Assembly: GCF_000970085.1 (NCBI RefSeq)
Contig: NZ_CP009506.1
Location: forward strand, 1,054,001 to 1,118,000
DNA from: Methanosarcina siciliae T4/M
GTDB taxonomy: Archaea; Halobacteriota; Methanosarcinia; Methanosarcinales; Methanosarcinaceae
Direction: 5' to 3'
Length of the DNA stretch: 64,000 nucleotides
Shown one piece after another: positions 9,340 to 18,537 of the stretch. Below the pieces are notes generated by a model. It was not told the origin of the DNA and made no database searches. It saw only the letters and a list, made by a program, of their open reading frames with translations. The first letter of the stretch is position 1, and every line of letters begins with the position of its first letter. Made by a program: the position numbers and the translations under genes.

Positions 9340-9724
9340 CGAACTTTTTCAGAAAGTTTTGAATATCGAAGATCCTTGGTACATTAGGATATTGATTTTA
9401 ATCCGAATTAAAGCAACTTGATATTTGGATCGATTTTAAAAAGGATCTAAATTTCCTTGCCCTAAATGTAGCGGTGAAAACTGTTCAGTCCATGATTCGC
9501 TCCATTAGCTGTGATATGTCATCAGCCTTCATTAATGGAATTTCAAGTGAATTTCCAGATGTAAAAATTACATTTGATAAGTTCCATGTAATGAAAATGA
9601 TGAATGAAGCAGTTGATGAAGTTAGAAAACAGGAACAATCAACGATAAAAAATTGAAGAATAGTAAGTACCTATGGCTCAAAAATGAAGGGAATTTGAGT
9701 GAAAAGCAAAAAGAAAGGTTTCTA

Positions 9725-10896
9725 GTACCTTGACAATTTAATTATGAAACATAATATTTGGACATCTTCTCATTAGCAATTTTCTTTGTGAACTTCCAGT
9801 TTATTTTCTTTTTATTTTCATTTTTTCTCTTGGTCCAAGCATCCACTTCATTCGTAAGCATTCCAATGTCACCTATTCGCCTATCAGTACATTCTTCATC
9901 CATCACACTAATCTCTATTTCGGCTGCATTGAGCCAACTTGCATGTTTTGGCGTGTAATGAAATTCTATCTTTTCCAGAATCTTTTCAGCTTCATCTTCG
10001 CTGAATGTTTCATAGAATGATTTCTCTTTGTGGATATTGAGATTATCTGTAACTACCCGGACTACTTCAGTTTCTGAATATTCATCGATGACAAGAAGTT
10101 TCATGAATCGTGCAAAATCTGTCATTGTTCTTCTTTGAGTAACTTGAGTGACCCTTTTTCCTGCTTTGAATTCTACAGCTATGAATATGTTTGCCACTCC
10201 ATTCCTGGTGTACTCATAATCATACTTCTCTGGACTTCCAGGCTTCATTGGAATGGGCTTTCGCTTATCTTCGATAAGTTGTTTGGGTTTCTCATCGAGA
10301 CAGATAATAGGTCTTTTCGGGTCGTAATCTTCTTCGTATAGGTCAAGAACGTCGTACATTCTCTTTCTGTATTCAGAATTAATCGTTTCAATGCACCACA
10401 TTTTTTTCAGTCAGGGTTTAATTTTATTCTTTTTCAAAATAAGTCTGATAGTTTCTTTGTTTATCGTTTCAAAGCCTTCTTTTTTTCTCAATTCCTCACA
10501 GAGCAGTGCAAGCGACCATCTCTTTCTTCCTTCAGGAGGTTTGGTGCATGTTAAAGCTACTATTTCTGCAGTATGCCTTTCATTATATTTTTTAGGTTGA
10601 CCTGATCTTGGCTTATCTACCAAAGCACTTTGTAGACCTTCTTCAAGATATCTTTTCCTTATCCTTAAAGCGGTGCTCCTACCAACACCTAACGTTTTTG
10701 CAATCTCGGTGTCTCCTTTTCCCTGATTTGCCAGTAGTAGAATACGTGCTCTGGTAATTGATCTTGCACTTTTCAGTCCTTTTTTTATAAAGTTTGTAAG
10801 GAATTTCACTTCATTATTGTTAAGATTAATATTTAACATATGATATAAAAATAACTCAAAGTATATAAGTGACTCACAACTAAGCTGTCAAGGTAC
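9725..10896 (-). mobile_element. IS630-family insertion sequence, copy 2
   Basis: A 1172-bp element, the same length as copy 1, flanked by TA (9723-9724 and 10897-10898). Both ends read GTACCTTGACA inward, so its terminal repeats are better preserved than those of copy 1. It lies inside an ISL3 transposase relic, whose halves are on either side. Confidence 0.92.
9742..10839 (-). pseudogene. IS630 transposase split by in-frame TGA (copy 2)
   Basis: The N-terminal helix-turn-helix half runs from ATG at 10839 to TGA at 10411-10413, and the catalytic half (9742-10401) begins at ATG in the same frame. The catalytic residues are visible as CLDEKPKQL, VTDNLNIH and NAAEIEISVMDEE. The protein differs from copy 1 at scattered residues but carries the same TGA in the same context (KNKIKP, stop, LKKMWCIE). 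The shared stop predates the duplication of the two copies or was inherited with the element. Confidence 0.85.
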
Positions 10897-11358
10897 TAGC
10901 TCTTAAGAATCAAAAACTGAAAACAGTAAGAGCATATAATGTAAAGTTAAGTCTTCAAGAGTTTTGGGATTCTAAAAATAGGAAAGAAGCTACACAATAT
11001 CTCAAAAAATGGTATTTCTGGGCAACTCATAGCAGGTTAACTCCAATAACTGAAGCAGCAAATACGGTCAAAAAACATTGGGATGGGATATTGAATTATT
11101 TCGACTCAAAGATAACGAATGGAATCCTCGAAGGAATTAACAGTATTGTACAGTTGCAAAACAGAAATGCAAGAGGATTTAAAAGCATACAATATTTTAT
11201 TAATATGATCTATCTAAAATTAGGAGAACTTAAATTTGAGTTACCCACATGAAATAGTGAAGAGCCGAGACACATATTTCCTTGTGGCAAATTTTAAAAT
11301 GAGGAAAAACTAAACCATAGGATTATGTGTTGTTACTCAGTAAATTTGAGTTTTGTTT

Positions 11359-11703
11359 ATGGGGAATTCAACAATTTGGTCAATTGTTTTTAGATATGTT
11401 AAATTATTCCGGCCAAAGTTTATAGTAAAATGTCTAGTGATACCTGAAGTGGTAAAGGGTATTATGCACGGATACCAATACCGTCAATTAGTTAGAGCAT
11501 GCTTACTTTTTGACATTGCTGGTATGAGTGTTTGCTGATTCTTATTTTGGATTATTCTTTTTGTCGGTTATGCATTGATAGCTTACATGTGGTATAGAAT
11601 ATCCAAAGTATATCTTGAATCAGAATGGAAATCTGTGATTGTAGGAATATTTAGTTTTTTTATTAAGTATTATCCAGGCAATACATTTCGCCTATTTTTG
11701 TGA
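11359..11703 (+). pseudogene. Unrecognised membrane protein frame with internal TGA
   Basis: One frame runs from ATG at 11359 to TGA at 11701-11703 and is broken once by TGA at 11536-11538. The first part ends ...RACLLFDIAGMSVC; the continuation FLFWIILFVGYALIAYMWYR is a good membrane segment, followed by ISKVYLESEWKSVIVGIFSF. No family recognised and no clear ribosome site. It may be a decayed membrane protein gene or chance. Confidence 0.3.
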
Positions 11704-11758
11704 CGCAAAGACTGTTTAGATAGAGAAATCAAAAAATGAAAAATATTTCAACAGGAAA

Positions 11759-11968
11759 ATGGAAAACACTCCAAATATGATCTCATTAGACTCAGCAACG
11801 GAAAAAGATGTGCATAATTATTGGATAAGTGAATCACAAAGAAGAGAATTTGAAACATTGGTTGAGTTGGTCCTAAAACTAAAAATTGCTTCTCTGAATC
11901 TCAAACTGAAATTTATTAGGAATTTCAACGAAAGAAGCCAGGAATTTAAACAAAGGGTGAGATTATAG
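11759..11968 (+). CDS. Hypothetical small protein
   Basis: A 69-codon frame, rich in Glu and Lys, predicted helical (ESQRREFETLVELVLKLKIA). No recognised domain and no clear ribosome site. It lies among IS debris, so it may be a chance frame or a fragment. Confidence 0.3.
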   Translation: MENTPNMISLDSATEKDVHNYWISESQRREFETLVELVLKLKIASLNLKLKFIRNFNERSQEFKQRVRL

Positions 11969-12611
11969 GATTTTTTAATAAATGCTGAAATACTGAAAGG
12001 AAGAGAATGAAAATAAGCCTTCTTTTCTTCTTCTGCAAATCAAAGACTATATTAAAGAATTCTATTTAATAAATATATATAAGTCTGTTTTGATAGGGGG
12101 TTATTCTACTTGAGAGCAAAAAGTTTCTGCATATTAACTAAACTTTACAGCCATATGATATAAAAAACTAAATTTATAGAAAATTTTATATAAATAAAGG
12201 CAAGTTCCATATTTATAAAGCAAATATTATTATAAATAGACTACTTTCTAAATATATAATATTCCTAAACACATATATACACGGAAGTAGATAATATATG
12301 CTGTTCTAGAGCGCGTAGAAATTCTTAGAAAGAATGAATCTTCATAAAGTTGAACTGAAAATTCTAATCTAGATATATTGGTTTCTTTTCAGCTTATTTC
12401 ATCAATGGAGATTGGATTTTTTTCTATAGAACCCCGTTGTACAATAATTTCAATTAAAAACAGCTTTTTATGACTCTGTACCCGAATCAAGAGATGATAT
12501 AAAATTAAAAATCACTAGATTTGGGAACAGTGTTCTTTCAGGTCTTACATAATTTATTAAATTGAAAAAAAAGATAATGCCCTATATATTTTTACCATAT
12601 TGAGGGATTTC
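11969..12611. other. AT-rich intergenic region
   Basis: No gene seen. Very AT-rich, with many TATA-like stretches (for example near 12180-12270). It probably holds the promoter of the secreted protein that starts at 12612. Confidence 0.4.
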
Positions 12612-13508
12612 GTGAAAAGAAATAATAAAATGCTGTTTACATCAATTCTAACAATAGCAATCCTACTAGCTCCAGTTGCATCAGCAAATGGAAATGACAC
12701 CGAAAAAATAAAAGAATTGGATTTTCGTCTACAAAAAAATGTTGAAAATTATAATATGATAGTTACAGATAATAACTCATCATATGAAGATGTCCTAATA
12801 TGTACAGATCAGCTTTATCAAATTATTGATGAATTGAATAATCTTGGTATGGATGTCGAATCTATACAAACTTCAAATGTAACAATAGTATCTGAAAATA
12901 AGGTTCTTCCAGCAACCATGTCGGTAAGAATTGTCCCACTTAAAGAAAAAAGTGGACACATATCAGCTACTGCTAATGAAAGTCAGCTCAAAAAACTCAA
13001 TGAAATTTCTGGACAAGATATGTCAGTTGGAGAATTCATGGAAGAAGTTTTCCCTGATGTGCAAGCAAAGACACCAAAAGATATAGTAGAATTAGATTAT
13101 AAAACTAAAATGGTATGGCCTACCCCAACATTACCTGCAGCTAAGTTATTCCCAAAAGTTAAAATTGAAATACCTTCTCATATAGCATTTGCTCAATCAA
13201 GCCTTTATGCAAACTCAGCACCTGAGGCTGAATTTTCCTCTACAACATTTATGTTTTATCCAACTCCACTCACAACAGTGCCCTATATGAAGGTACTTTC
13301 TTATCTATATTATCCAGCAGGAGATGAATATATAGATGCGGCCATTGATGAAGATACATGGTGCTATTCAGTAGAGGCAGAAGATAGTGCAATCGTAGAA
13401 GATACTGGTTACTACTGTACAGTAGGATCACATTATATAACTTTTATTTCAGGAAACCCATACAAATATGTAGCTAGTAACTCAGGTGAATTATATATAG
13501 ATTTTTAA
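12612..13508 (+). CDS. Secreted protein of unknown function
   Basis: About 298 residues with a signal peptide (KRNNKMLFTSILTIAILLAP followed by VASANG). The mature protein contains several N-x-[ST] sequons, a helical N-terminal region, the stretch VWPTPTLPAAKLFPKVKIEI, and a Tyr/acid-rich C-terminus with two Cys in WCYSVEAE and GYYCTVGSH. GTG at 12612 has GAGGG five bases upstream and is preferred over the TTG at 12600. I do not recognise the family. It stands alone between IS-rich regions. Confidence 0.6.
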   Translation: MKRNNKMLFTSILTIAILLAPVASANGNDTEKIKELDFRLQKNVENYNMIVTDNNSSYEDVLICTDQLYQIIDELNNLGMDVESIQTSNVTIVSENKVLPATMSVRIVPLKEKSGHISATANESQLKKLNEISGQDMSVGEFMEEVFPDVQAKTPKDIVELDYKTKMVWPTPTLPAAKLFPKVKIEIPSHIAFAQSSLYANSAPEAEFSSTTFMFYPTPLTTVPYMKVLSYLYYPAGDEYIDAAIDEDTWCYSVEAEDSAIVEDTGYYCTVGSHYITFISGNPYKYVASNSGELYIDF

Positions 13509-13898
13509 AGATTTAATTCCAAACAACTTGATTTGACTTGATTATTGCTGCTAAGATTACAACGCCAAGGTATGATATATCTTTGATTTCATACTTTGGT
13601 AAGACTTTTTTGCATGACTCTATCCTGCTAAAAAAACCTTTCTACTATGCTTTTCTTATTAAAATCATCACAATCTCCTTTATTGATCTCCCTTTCTTCT
13701 TTTTCCTTCTATTTTTTATGTTCACTTGTATATTAGACTTTATGACAATATACAGGGAGCTGGCCCCAAAACTCAAAACTGTTTCTCTTTATTTCAAGTA
13801 TTGAATTAATAATTGGTCTAATGATTAAGAAAATAGGTTGAAAACTCTTATTTAATTAGGAAAGAAATTGGTTTTGGATAGACTCATTTATAAAAAAC
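13509..13898. other. Intergenic region before IS1 copy 1
   Basis: An 88-codon frame at 13538-13804 is hydrophobic and T-rich, has no ribosome site and no motif; I do not call it. Nothing else is evident. Confidence 0.35.
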
Positions 13899-14638
13899 GG
13901 TATTGTTAATTAAATAGAGGTAACTCTTTATTTCTGTGTTTCATCAGTAGAAGAACAGAGTACTTTAGCATTTCAAGACTCTTCGTATAACACTTTGTCT
14001 TTCGTCTCAACCTTGCCAGAAAGTGCCTTAATATGCCGTTATATCCTTCAACTGTATACGTTTCTGCTTTGGATTGAGTATGAATAGTTTCAGGAATAAA
14101 CTCTGCATATGCCCTCCAGTGATTAGTCATCACTTCTCCAATCTCTTTCTTCTTTAATTTTTCCCAGAGTAGTTGTCCAGTTTTCGTTCCTCTGCTACCA
14201 AAAGAGCAGTTGATGAACTTTTTCCCAACTCTATCAACAGCAATCCAGATCCAGCAATATTTTTTTTGTTACCGATGTAAGTGTGCATGTCATCCAGTTC
14301 AACAATAGATATCTCATTTTCGCTTTTTAACTCCTCTATCTCCTGACCAAATTTCTTTATCCATTTTTGGACAGAAACATGACTTACCCCTAAAAATCGT
14401 CCTATTGAGCGAAATCCTAATCCCTCAAGATAAAGTTGCAAAGCCTGTATCTTAACTAAAGGAGAACTAGCAGTTGATTTTAGCTCGACTGAATAGTTAT
14501 ATCCACAATCGTGGCATTTGTAGCGTTGACGTCCACAAACTATACCGTTTTTTGTGTGATTGGAATTTTTGCATCTTGGGCAGTTCATGCAGAAATATAG
14601 GTTTTCATAATATACAACTATAATTAACTACCAATGCC
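13899..14638 (-). mobile_element. IS1-family insertion sequence, copy 1
   Basis: A 740-bp element with inverted ends GGTATTG.TA (left GGTATTGTTAATTAA, right reading inward GGCATTGGTAGTTAATTA). It equals the 740-bp copy at 24815-25554. The 8-bp flanks (TAAAAAAC on the left, CACTTTTT on the right) do not match, so the expected target duplication is missing; a deletion or recombination next to the element is likely. The right flank is the tail of a tyrosine recombinase. Confidence 0.88.
13906..14588 (-). CDS. IS1-type transposase, -1 frameshift (copy 1)
   Basis: The first frame (ATG 14588) starts with a zinc-ribbon (CPRCKNSNHTKNGIVCGRQR and CHDCGYNY), then a helix-turn-helix (LGFRSIGRFLGVSHVSVQKW). 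Slipping back one base on the run of eight A residues (14260-14267, as T on the plus strand) joins it to the catalytic part: YCWIWIAVDRVGKKFINC and later VEGYNGILRHFLARLRRKTK. The D (VELDDMHTYIG), D (AVDRVG) and E (TVEGYNG) of the DDE core are then all present. IS1 elements normally make their transposase by -1 frameshifting on an A-run, so this copy may be functional. Confidence 0.8.
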
Positions 14639-14644
14639 CACTTT

Positions 14645-14806
14645 TTTACTACCTGGTTAAGGCGTTCTGGATGTCCCCGAGAATATGTTCAGGAGCTCCG
14701 GGGAGATTCCAGAAAAGAAGCAATTGATATTTATCATCACATTACACATGATGAGCTTAGAGAGGCTTATATGAAGTATGTTCCACAGCTTGGAATTAAA
14801 ATGTGA
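14645..14806 (+). pseudogene. C-terminal fragment of tyrosine recombinase
   Basis: Reading from 14645 gives FTTWLRRSGCPREYVQELRG and then DSRKEAIDIYHHITHDELRE, AYMKYVPQLGIKM, ending at TGA 14804-14806. This matches the C-terminal box of XerC/D-type integrases, including the Tyr nucleophile in DIYHHIT. The N-terminal part is missing: the frame begins at the edge of the IS1 copy, which lacks a target duplication. The relic suggests that an integrated element once occupied this region, about 870 bases from tRNA-Ser. Confidence 0.75.
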
Positions 14807-14913
14807 TCTTACTTTTTGTATTGATTTGGCTCTGTAGAAATCTTCTAAAACAACGAATCATTATCATGTCCAGATTCTGATGAATATTCAATAACTGCTT
14901 CAAAGAACATTGT

Positions 14914-15336
14914 TTATTCAGTAAAACCTTTCTTCTGCATTATTTCTGGGTAGCGAAATAAAGCCATTCCTGTTTTCATCTTTCTGAAATTTAATTTTTC
15001 ATAAAAAGGCTCTTTGCCAGGAGAGGCATACAGTATAAAATTGCATTGAGGAAGTGAATTTAAAATGTGTTCAACAATTTTCTTTCCTATCTTATTGCCC
15101 TGATATTCAGGCAATACCGCTACGTCATAAATTGCAGCTTGATATACTCCATCTGAAATTGCACGCCCAAAGCCAATTAGCTTTTCATCATCATAAACAA
15201 ATATAACAGTGTGGCTATTTTCAAAGGCTGTTTTATGCACATTTTCCTCAAAAGATGCCATATTAACTTCTCTTAATATTTTTGAAACCTGATGCCAATC
15301 GATATTTAAACAAGTACGTTGAATTTTCAAATTCAT
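14914..15336 (-). CDS. GNAT-family N-acetyltransferase
   Basis: A 140-residue Gcn5-related acetyltransferase. The acetyl-CoA binding motif A is AIYDVAVLPEYQGNKIGKKI (about residues 87-106), followed by the C-terminal NFILYASPGKEPFYEKLNFR, typical of the family. The substrate cannot be told. Length is normal for a single-domain GNAT. It follows the recombinase relic and may be cargo of a lost element, but this is only inference. Confidence 0.8.
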   Translation of the reverse strand: MNLKIQRTCLNIDWHQVSKILREVNMASFEENVHKTAFENSHTVIFVYDDEKLIGFGRAISDGVYQAAIYDVAVLPEYQGNKIGKKIVEHILNSLPQCNFILYASPGKEPFYEKLNFRKMKTGMALFRYPEIMQKKGFTE

Positions 15337-15676
15337 TAATTTTCCTCTGGATATGTAGAAATTCTCTATTTTTTATTCAATAGATGATTTGAGTGTTGTG
15401 ATCTCTTCGATGCATTTGCTAAAGCCCAAGTGGCTGTATTTGGGGTAGTAATTGTCGGCTTGTTTATTTCAGCAGCTATGTTAATAGTAACATTAGCTGG
15501 GTTGGCTATTGGGGCGAAACTATTAATGTTAATATTTGGGGTTTAAATCAGTTAGCCATAAGCAATGAAATTTGATGTTGAGTTATAGTATTAAGAAAAG
15601 GCCGCAACTACTCCGATAAACCGTTTCGTAAAATAGAAACAAAATTACTTTTATAAGAAAAGCCGAATAAATTAGA
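15337..15676. other. Intergenic region with a hydrophobic frame
   Basis: A frame open from 15388 to 15546 encodes a strongly hydrophobic stretch (AKAQVAVFGVVIVGLFISAA, MLIVTLAGLAIGAKLLMLIF, GV) with no ATG or ribosome site. It looks like the end of a small membrane protein, perhaps left by a lost mobile element. Nothing else is seen. Confidence 0.35.
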
Positions 15677-15761
15677 CGCTGAGGGGGAGATTCGAACTCC
15701 CGTAGCGCGTGGCGCTACCGGTTTTCAAGACCGGCGCCGTGGTCCGCTTGGCTACCTCAGC
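15677..15761 (-). tRNA. tRNA-Ser (anticodon UGA)
   Basis: A class II tRNA. Acceptor stem GCTGAGG pairs with CCTCAGC; anticodon stem CCGGT/ACCGG with loop CTTGAAA and anticodon TGA at 15725-15727 (reverse strand); variable arm TAGCGC-CAC-GCGCTA; T-arm GGGAG-TTCGAAT-CTCCC. The discriminator is G. CCA is not encoded. The long variable arm and UGA anticodon identify serine. Confidence 0.95.
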
Positions 15762-15917
15762 ATGTTGAAAAATACATTCAATGTTTTTTTCTAGCTTTCC
15801 GGACCAAGTCTGGCAAATCGCCCTTATATGCCGGGAAGCGTATACAGACAACCTGATTATTATATATAAAATTTGCGAAGAGAAAGATCTCCTCGCTTTT
15901 CTGTAAATTCAGTAAAA

Positions 15918-16697
15918 TTATTCCTGGGACTCTGAAGTCTCTTCTTTAACTTCTGCTTCAGCTTCTGCTTCAGTTTCGGCTTCTGCTTCAGCTCCCGCCT
16001 CAGCCTCAGGTTCTGCAGGGACAAGGACTTCAGCTTCAGCTGTAAGTTTCTCGATGATCTGTATTTCTTTGAACCCGGCGTACTTGAAGAGTTCGGATGC
16101 GACCCTGTTCTTTGCCATGAGCCAGCGCTGGTTGAAGGTCAGGCCTGTGGGTACGTTGATCTTTGCAACACCGTCAACGATCTCGACCTCCATGTCGCGC
16201 ATGCCGGTGTAGAGGGCAAGAAGGCCCTGGATCTTTTCAACATTGTCCTCAAGGAGTTTTTCAATGGTGTACTCGTAGCTGACGGTTTTGCCTGCAAGCG
16301 GGCTGTTAAAGTCTACAGTGACCCTGCGACCGATAACCCTGCTGACAACTCCTCTTCTGCCGTCCAGTTCAACAGGCAGGCCAGGGTGGACATTTCTGTC
16401 CTGAAATTTGGTTATGGAAACGGTTTCAATGAGCTTGGAGTCGCTCGGACCGAATGCTTTCTCCGGAGGGATGGTAATTGTGCTGGAGTATCCGGCTTCT
16501 TTTCCTTCAAGATCCTCATCAAGGCCCTCAATGGTGTGCCCTGCCCCGACAATAACAACGTCTCCGCCGTAAAGGCCGCGGGGGTTAAAGATCTCTTCCT
16601 TTTTTGCAAGCTCTTCGTCTGTTGTATCGAAAATCCTGCCGTCCTCAAATCTACCTGTGTAGTTTAACTTTATGAAATCGCCTTTTTGAATTGCCAT
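15918..16697 (-). CDS. FKBP-type peptidyl-prolyl isomerase, long archaeal form
   Basis: About 259 residues. The N-terminal FKBP domain with an inserted flap (SlyD-like) is visible as GDFIKLNYTGRFEDGRIFDT, VGAGHTIEGLDEDLEGKEAG and IPPEKAFGP (residues about 5-90), followed by the insert domain and PLAGKTVSYEYTIEKLL. A C-terminal archaeal extension (about residues 150-225) follows, and the protein ends in a low-complexity Ala/Glu tail of repeated AEAE units. It catalyses cis-trans isomerisation of X-Pro bonds and acts as a folding helper in the cytoplasm. ATG at 16697 is preferred; an in-frame TTG three codons upstream is also open. Confidence 0.88.
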   Translation of the reverse strand: MAIQKGDFIKLNYTGRFEDGRIFDTTDEELAKKEEIFNPRGLYGGDVVIVGAGHTIEGLDEDLEGKEAGYSSTITIPPEKAFGPSDSKLIETVSITKFQDRNVHPGLPVELDGRRGVVSRVIGRRVTVDFNSPLAGKTVSYEYTIEKLLEDNVEKIQGLLALYTGMRDMEVEIVDGVAKINVPTGLTFNQRWLMAKNRVASELFKYAGFKEIQIIEKLTAEAEVLVPAEPEAEAGAEAEAETEAEAEAEVKEETSESQE

Positions 16698-17350
16698 AAT
16701 TATCAACTCTTTTATTAAATTAATTAAACTTGATAAGCAAGGAAATTATCCTCTATCAGTTAAATTCCTGATCTTTCAAAGTAAACGCGTTCCACGCTAT
16801 AGAACTCTGGCTTTAATAAGCTTTTTGGGAATCAGCTTGGTTGCCTAAAAGCTCGACGGTCATTGTATAAATTTGAAATTGAGTGGAATCCCTCATGAAA
16901 CAGCACCGGCTGCCATTTAGATGACTTGATGGAAAAAGTTCAACCTGTATAAAGAGAGAAGAATTCCTTTCACTTTCGGCTTGTGAACTGTCCCCGAGGT
17001 AAAAATAACCTTTATCTCAGCTTTCGAAGGGATGTTTCGGCATAGAGATGCCCGTCCGGAAAGATCCAGTCATGCTATATTTATAAGATAAATCCCCGGA
17101 ATGATTTTGATTACTCCAGCCAGAAACCTTCTTTGAATCAAAATTCTCCAGTTATTAGTCATTTTTACTCTGTACTACTGTTAATAGCCCTGAATACGAT
17201 AAAATATTAAATACAACCTTGGATATAATATTTGATGGGGATAAGGAGATATAGTGGTTTTTATCTGTTTGGCAAACTGCTTGATTTTTCATTCAAACGG
17301 TTTTAGCAGGAAAGGCCCGATAAAAAGGACTCCGCTTTCAGGAGATATGT
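16698..17350. other. Intergenic region containing nikR control region
   Basis: No gene seen between the FKBP start and nikR. A symmetric site at 17202-17233 is listed separately. AGGAG at 17339-17343 serves nikR. Confidence 0.45.
17202..17233. promoter_or_regulatory. Candidate NikR operator
   Basis: AAATATTA (17202-17209) and TAATATTT (17226-17233) are perfect inverted 8-mers separated by exactly 16 bases, the half-site spacing known for the classical NikR site. The right arm overlaps a TATA-like ATATAATATTT. It lies about 118 bases before the nikR start, so autoregulation is plausible. The arms are AT-rich and the local base composition makes chance symmetry possible. Confidence 0.35.
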
Positions 17351-17773
17351 ATGGAAAAAAACCTCAAGAGAATAGGGGTTTCCCTTCCGGGGGAACTTCT
17401 GGATAGATTTGATGAAACCCTTATGAAGAGAGGATATTCCTCGCGTTCTGAAGGTATAAGGGATTCCATAAGAACATATAACCAGCACTATGAGTGGATG
17501 CAGCAGATAAAAGGCACAAGAGCTGCAACCATCTCTCTGGTATATGACTGTTCAAAAAAAGGCATAACAAGTTCCCTGGCAAAAATTCAGCATGAATATA
17601 TATCCCTGATAACATCTTCGGTTCATTTCCATATGGAAGAAGATTTCTGCTTTGAAGCTATAATCCTCGAAGGAGAAGGGGAAAAAATAGTAGAACTGGC
17701 TGAAAAAATCCTCAGCCTAAAAGGAGTTAAGCACTCCCGATTGACAACCGTGCCTGAAGTGAAGACAAAATAA
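17351..17773 (+). CDS. nikR: NikR nickel-responsive regulator
   Basis: A 140-residue NikR. The N-terminal ribbon-helix-helix (residues about 5-43: LKRIGVSLPGELLDRFDETL, GYSSRSEGIRDSIRTY) binds DNA. The C-terminal ACT-like domain holds the high-affinity nickel ligands H81 (IQHEY), H92 and H94 (VHFHME) and C100 (DFCFEA), matching the family's three His and one Cys. With nickel bound it usually represses uptake genes. AGGAG lies seven bases before ATG. No nickel transporter is adjacent, but several nickel enzymes (Frh, CooS, LarA-like) are within 35 kb. Confidence 0.92.
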   Translation: MEKNLKRIGVSLPGELLDRFDETLMKRGYSSRSEGIRDSIRTYNQHYEWMQQIKGTRAATISLVYDCSKKGITSSLAKIQHEYISLITSSVHFHMEEDFCFEAIILEGEGEKIVELAEKILSLKGVKHSRLTTVPEVKTK

Positions 17774-17967
17774 ACAAAGGGGACTGAAAAAATCTATCTT
17801 ATTTCGCAGATGACCTAAAATTTGTCTATTGACCGCTTCTGTGAGAGATTTTTTGAAATTATACGTAAACCCTAAACAGAAAAACAAATTATTGCGATCC
17901 AACCTCCTGGAATTTAGAAAAAAATAGTTACTCTATTTCTTTCAGTTCCAACACCTAAGGGATATAT

Positions 17968-18537
17968 ATGTATCTTGGAAAAATCCACGCAAAACCAGAC
18001 ATCTATTTAAGAGAGCTCAAAAAAACCTTACGGGATACGGTAGGATTTTTTCTCTTAAAAGGATGGGAACAGTTAGAGAATGAAAATATTGAGACCGTTG
18101 ACGATACAATGCTTCCGGAGATCTTTAAAATTCAGGCAGAAGGGTTTAAAAATGAAAAACATGGAGATATTATCAAATGCTCAAAGAAATTTAGAAATGT
18201 CTTTTATGTTATTAAGAGTCAGGACCAGGTAATAGGTTACTGTATGTATCACCTGAAACCGGCTTTTTCATCCAGAGGATTTGAGAAAAAATCGGTGGTT
18301 TATTCGATAGCAGTTGACACTAAATTTAGAAATAAGGGATTCGGCAAGAAGCTTCTGGAAGAAAGCATCAAGGAAATGAAGCTTAATGGGGTGTTGTCCG
18401 TTTTCCTATATGTGAATGTAAATAATACTCATGCCATTAATTTGTACAGGAAAACAGGTTTCTTTATAGTCAAAGAAGTAGAAAATATATGTGGAGAAAA
18501 TGAGAGATGTTACAAAATGGAACTGAAACTTTTTTGA
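17968..18537 (+). CDS. GNAT-family acetyltransferase, paralog 1
   Basis: A 189-residue protein. The acetyl-CoA motif is VVYSIAVDTKFRNKGFGKKL (about residues 111-130), followed by VSVFLYVNVNNTHAINLYRK and a C-terminal RimI-like TGFFIVKEVE. The closest relative in the window is the protein ending at 21064; they share TMLPEIF, KKFRNVFYVIKS-type and EESIKEMKLN segments, so they are duplicates. Specific substrate unknown; the fold suits N-terminal or small-amine acetylation. Confidence 0.8.
   Translation: MYLGKIHAKPDIYLRELKKTLRDTVGFFLLKGWEQLENENIETVDDTMLPEIFKIQAEGFKNEKHGDIIKCSKKFRNVFYVIKSQDQVIGYCMYHLKPAFSSRGFEKKSVVYSIAVDTKFRNKGFGKKLLEESIKEMKLNGVLSVFLYVNVNNTHAINLYRKTGFFIVKEVENICGENERCYKMELKLF

Larger units (their letters stand above)
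9340..11251 (+). pseudogene. ISL3-family transposase remnant, interrupted by IS630
   Basis: Pieces of one transposase can be read in shifted frames: ELFQKVLNIEDPWYI, then ELKQLDIWIDFKK, then GSKFPCPKCSG (N-terminal zinc motif) before 9474. A jump follows to VKTVQSMIRSISCDMSSAF and ITFDKFHVMKMMNEAVDEV (9474-9650), typical of the ISL3 catalytic core, and a further frameshift to SKYLWLKNEGNLSEKQKERF. After the IS630 insertion the C-terminal part resumes at 10901: LQEFWDSKNRKEATQYLKKW and GINSIVQLQNRNARGFKSIQ, ending at 11251. Internal deletion and at least two frameshifts make it non-functional. Confidence 0.8.

Noticed and set aside
13538..13804. 88-codon hydrophobic frame
   Set aside because: T-rich low-complexity sequence with no ribosome site or recognisable family.
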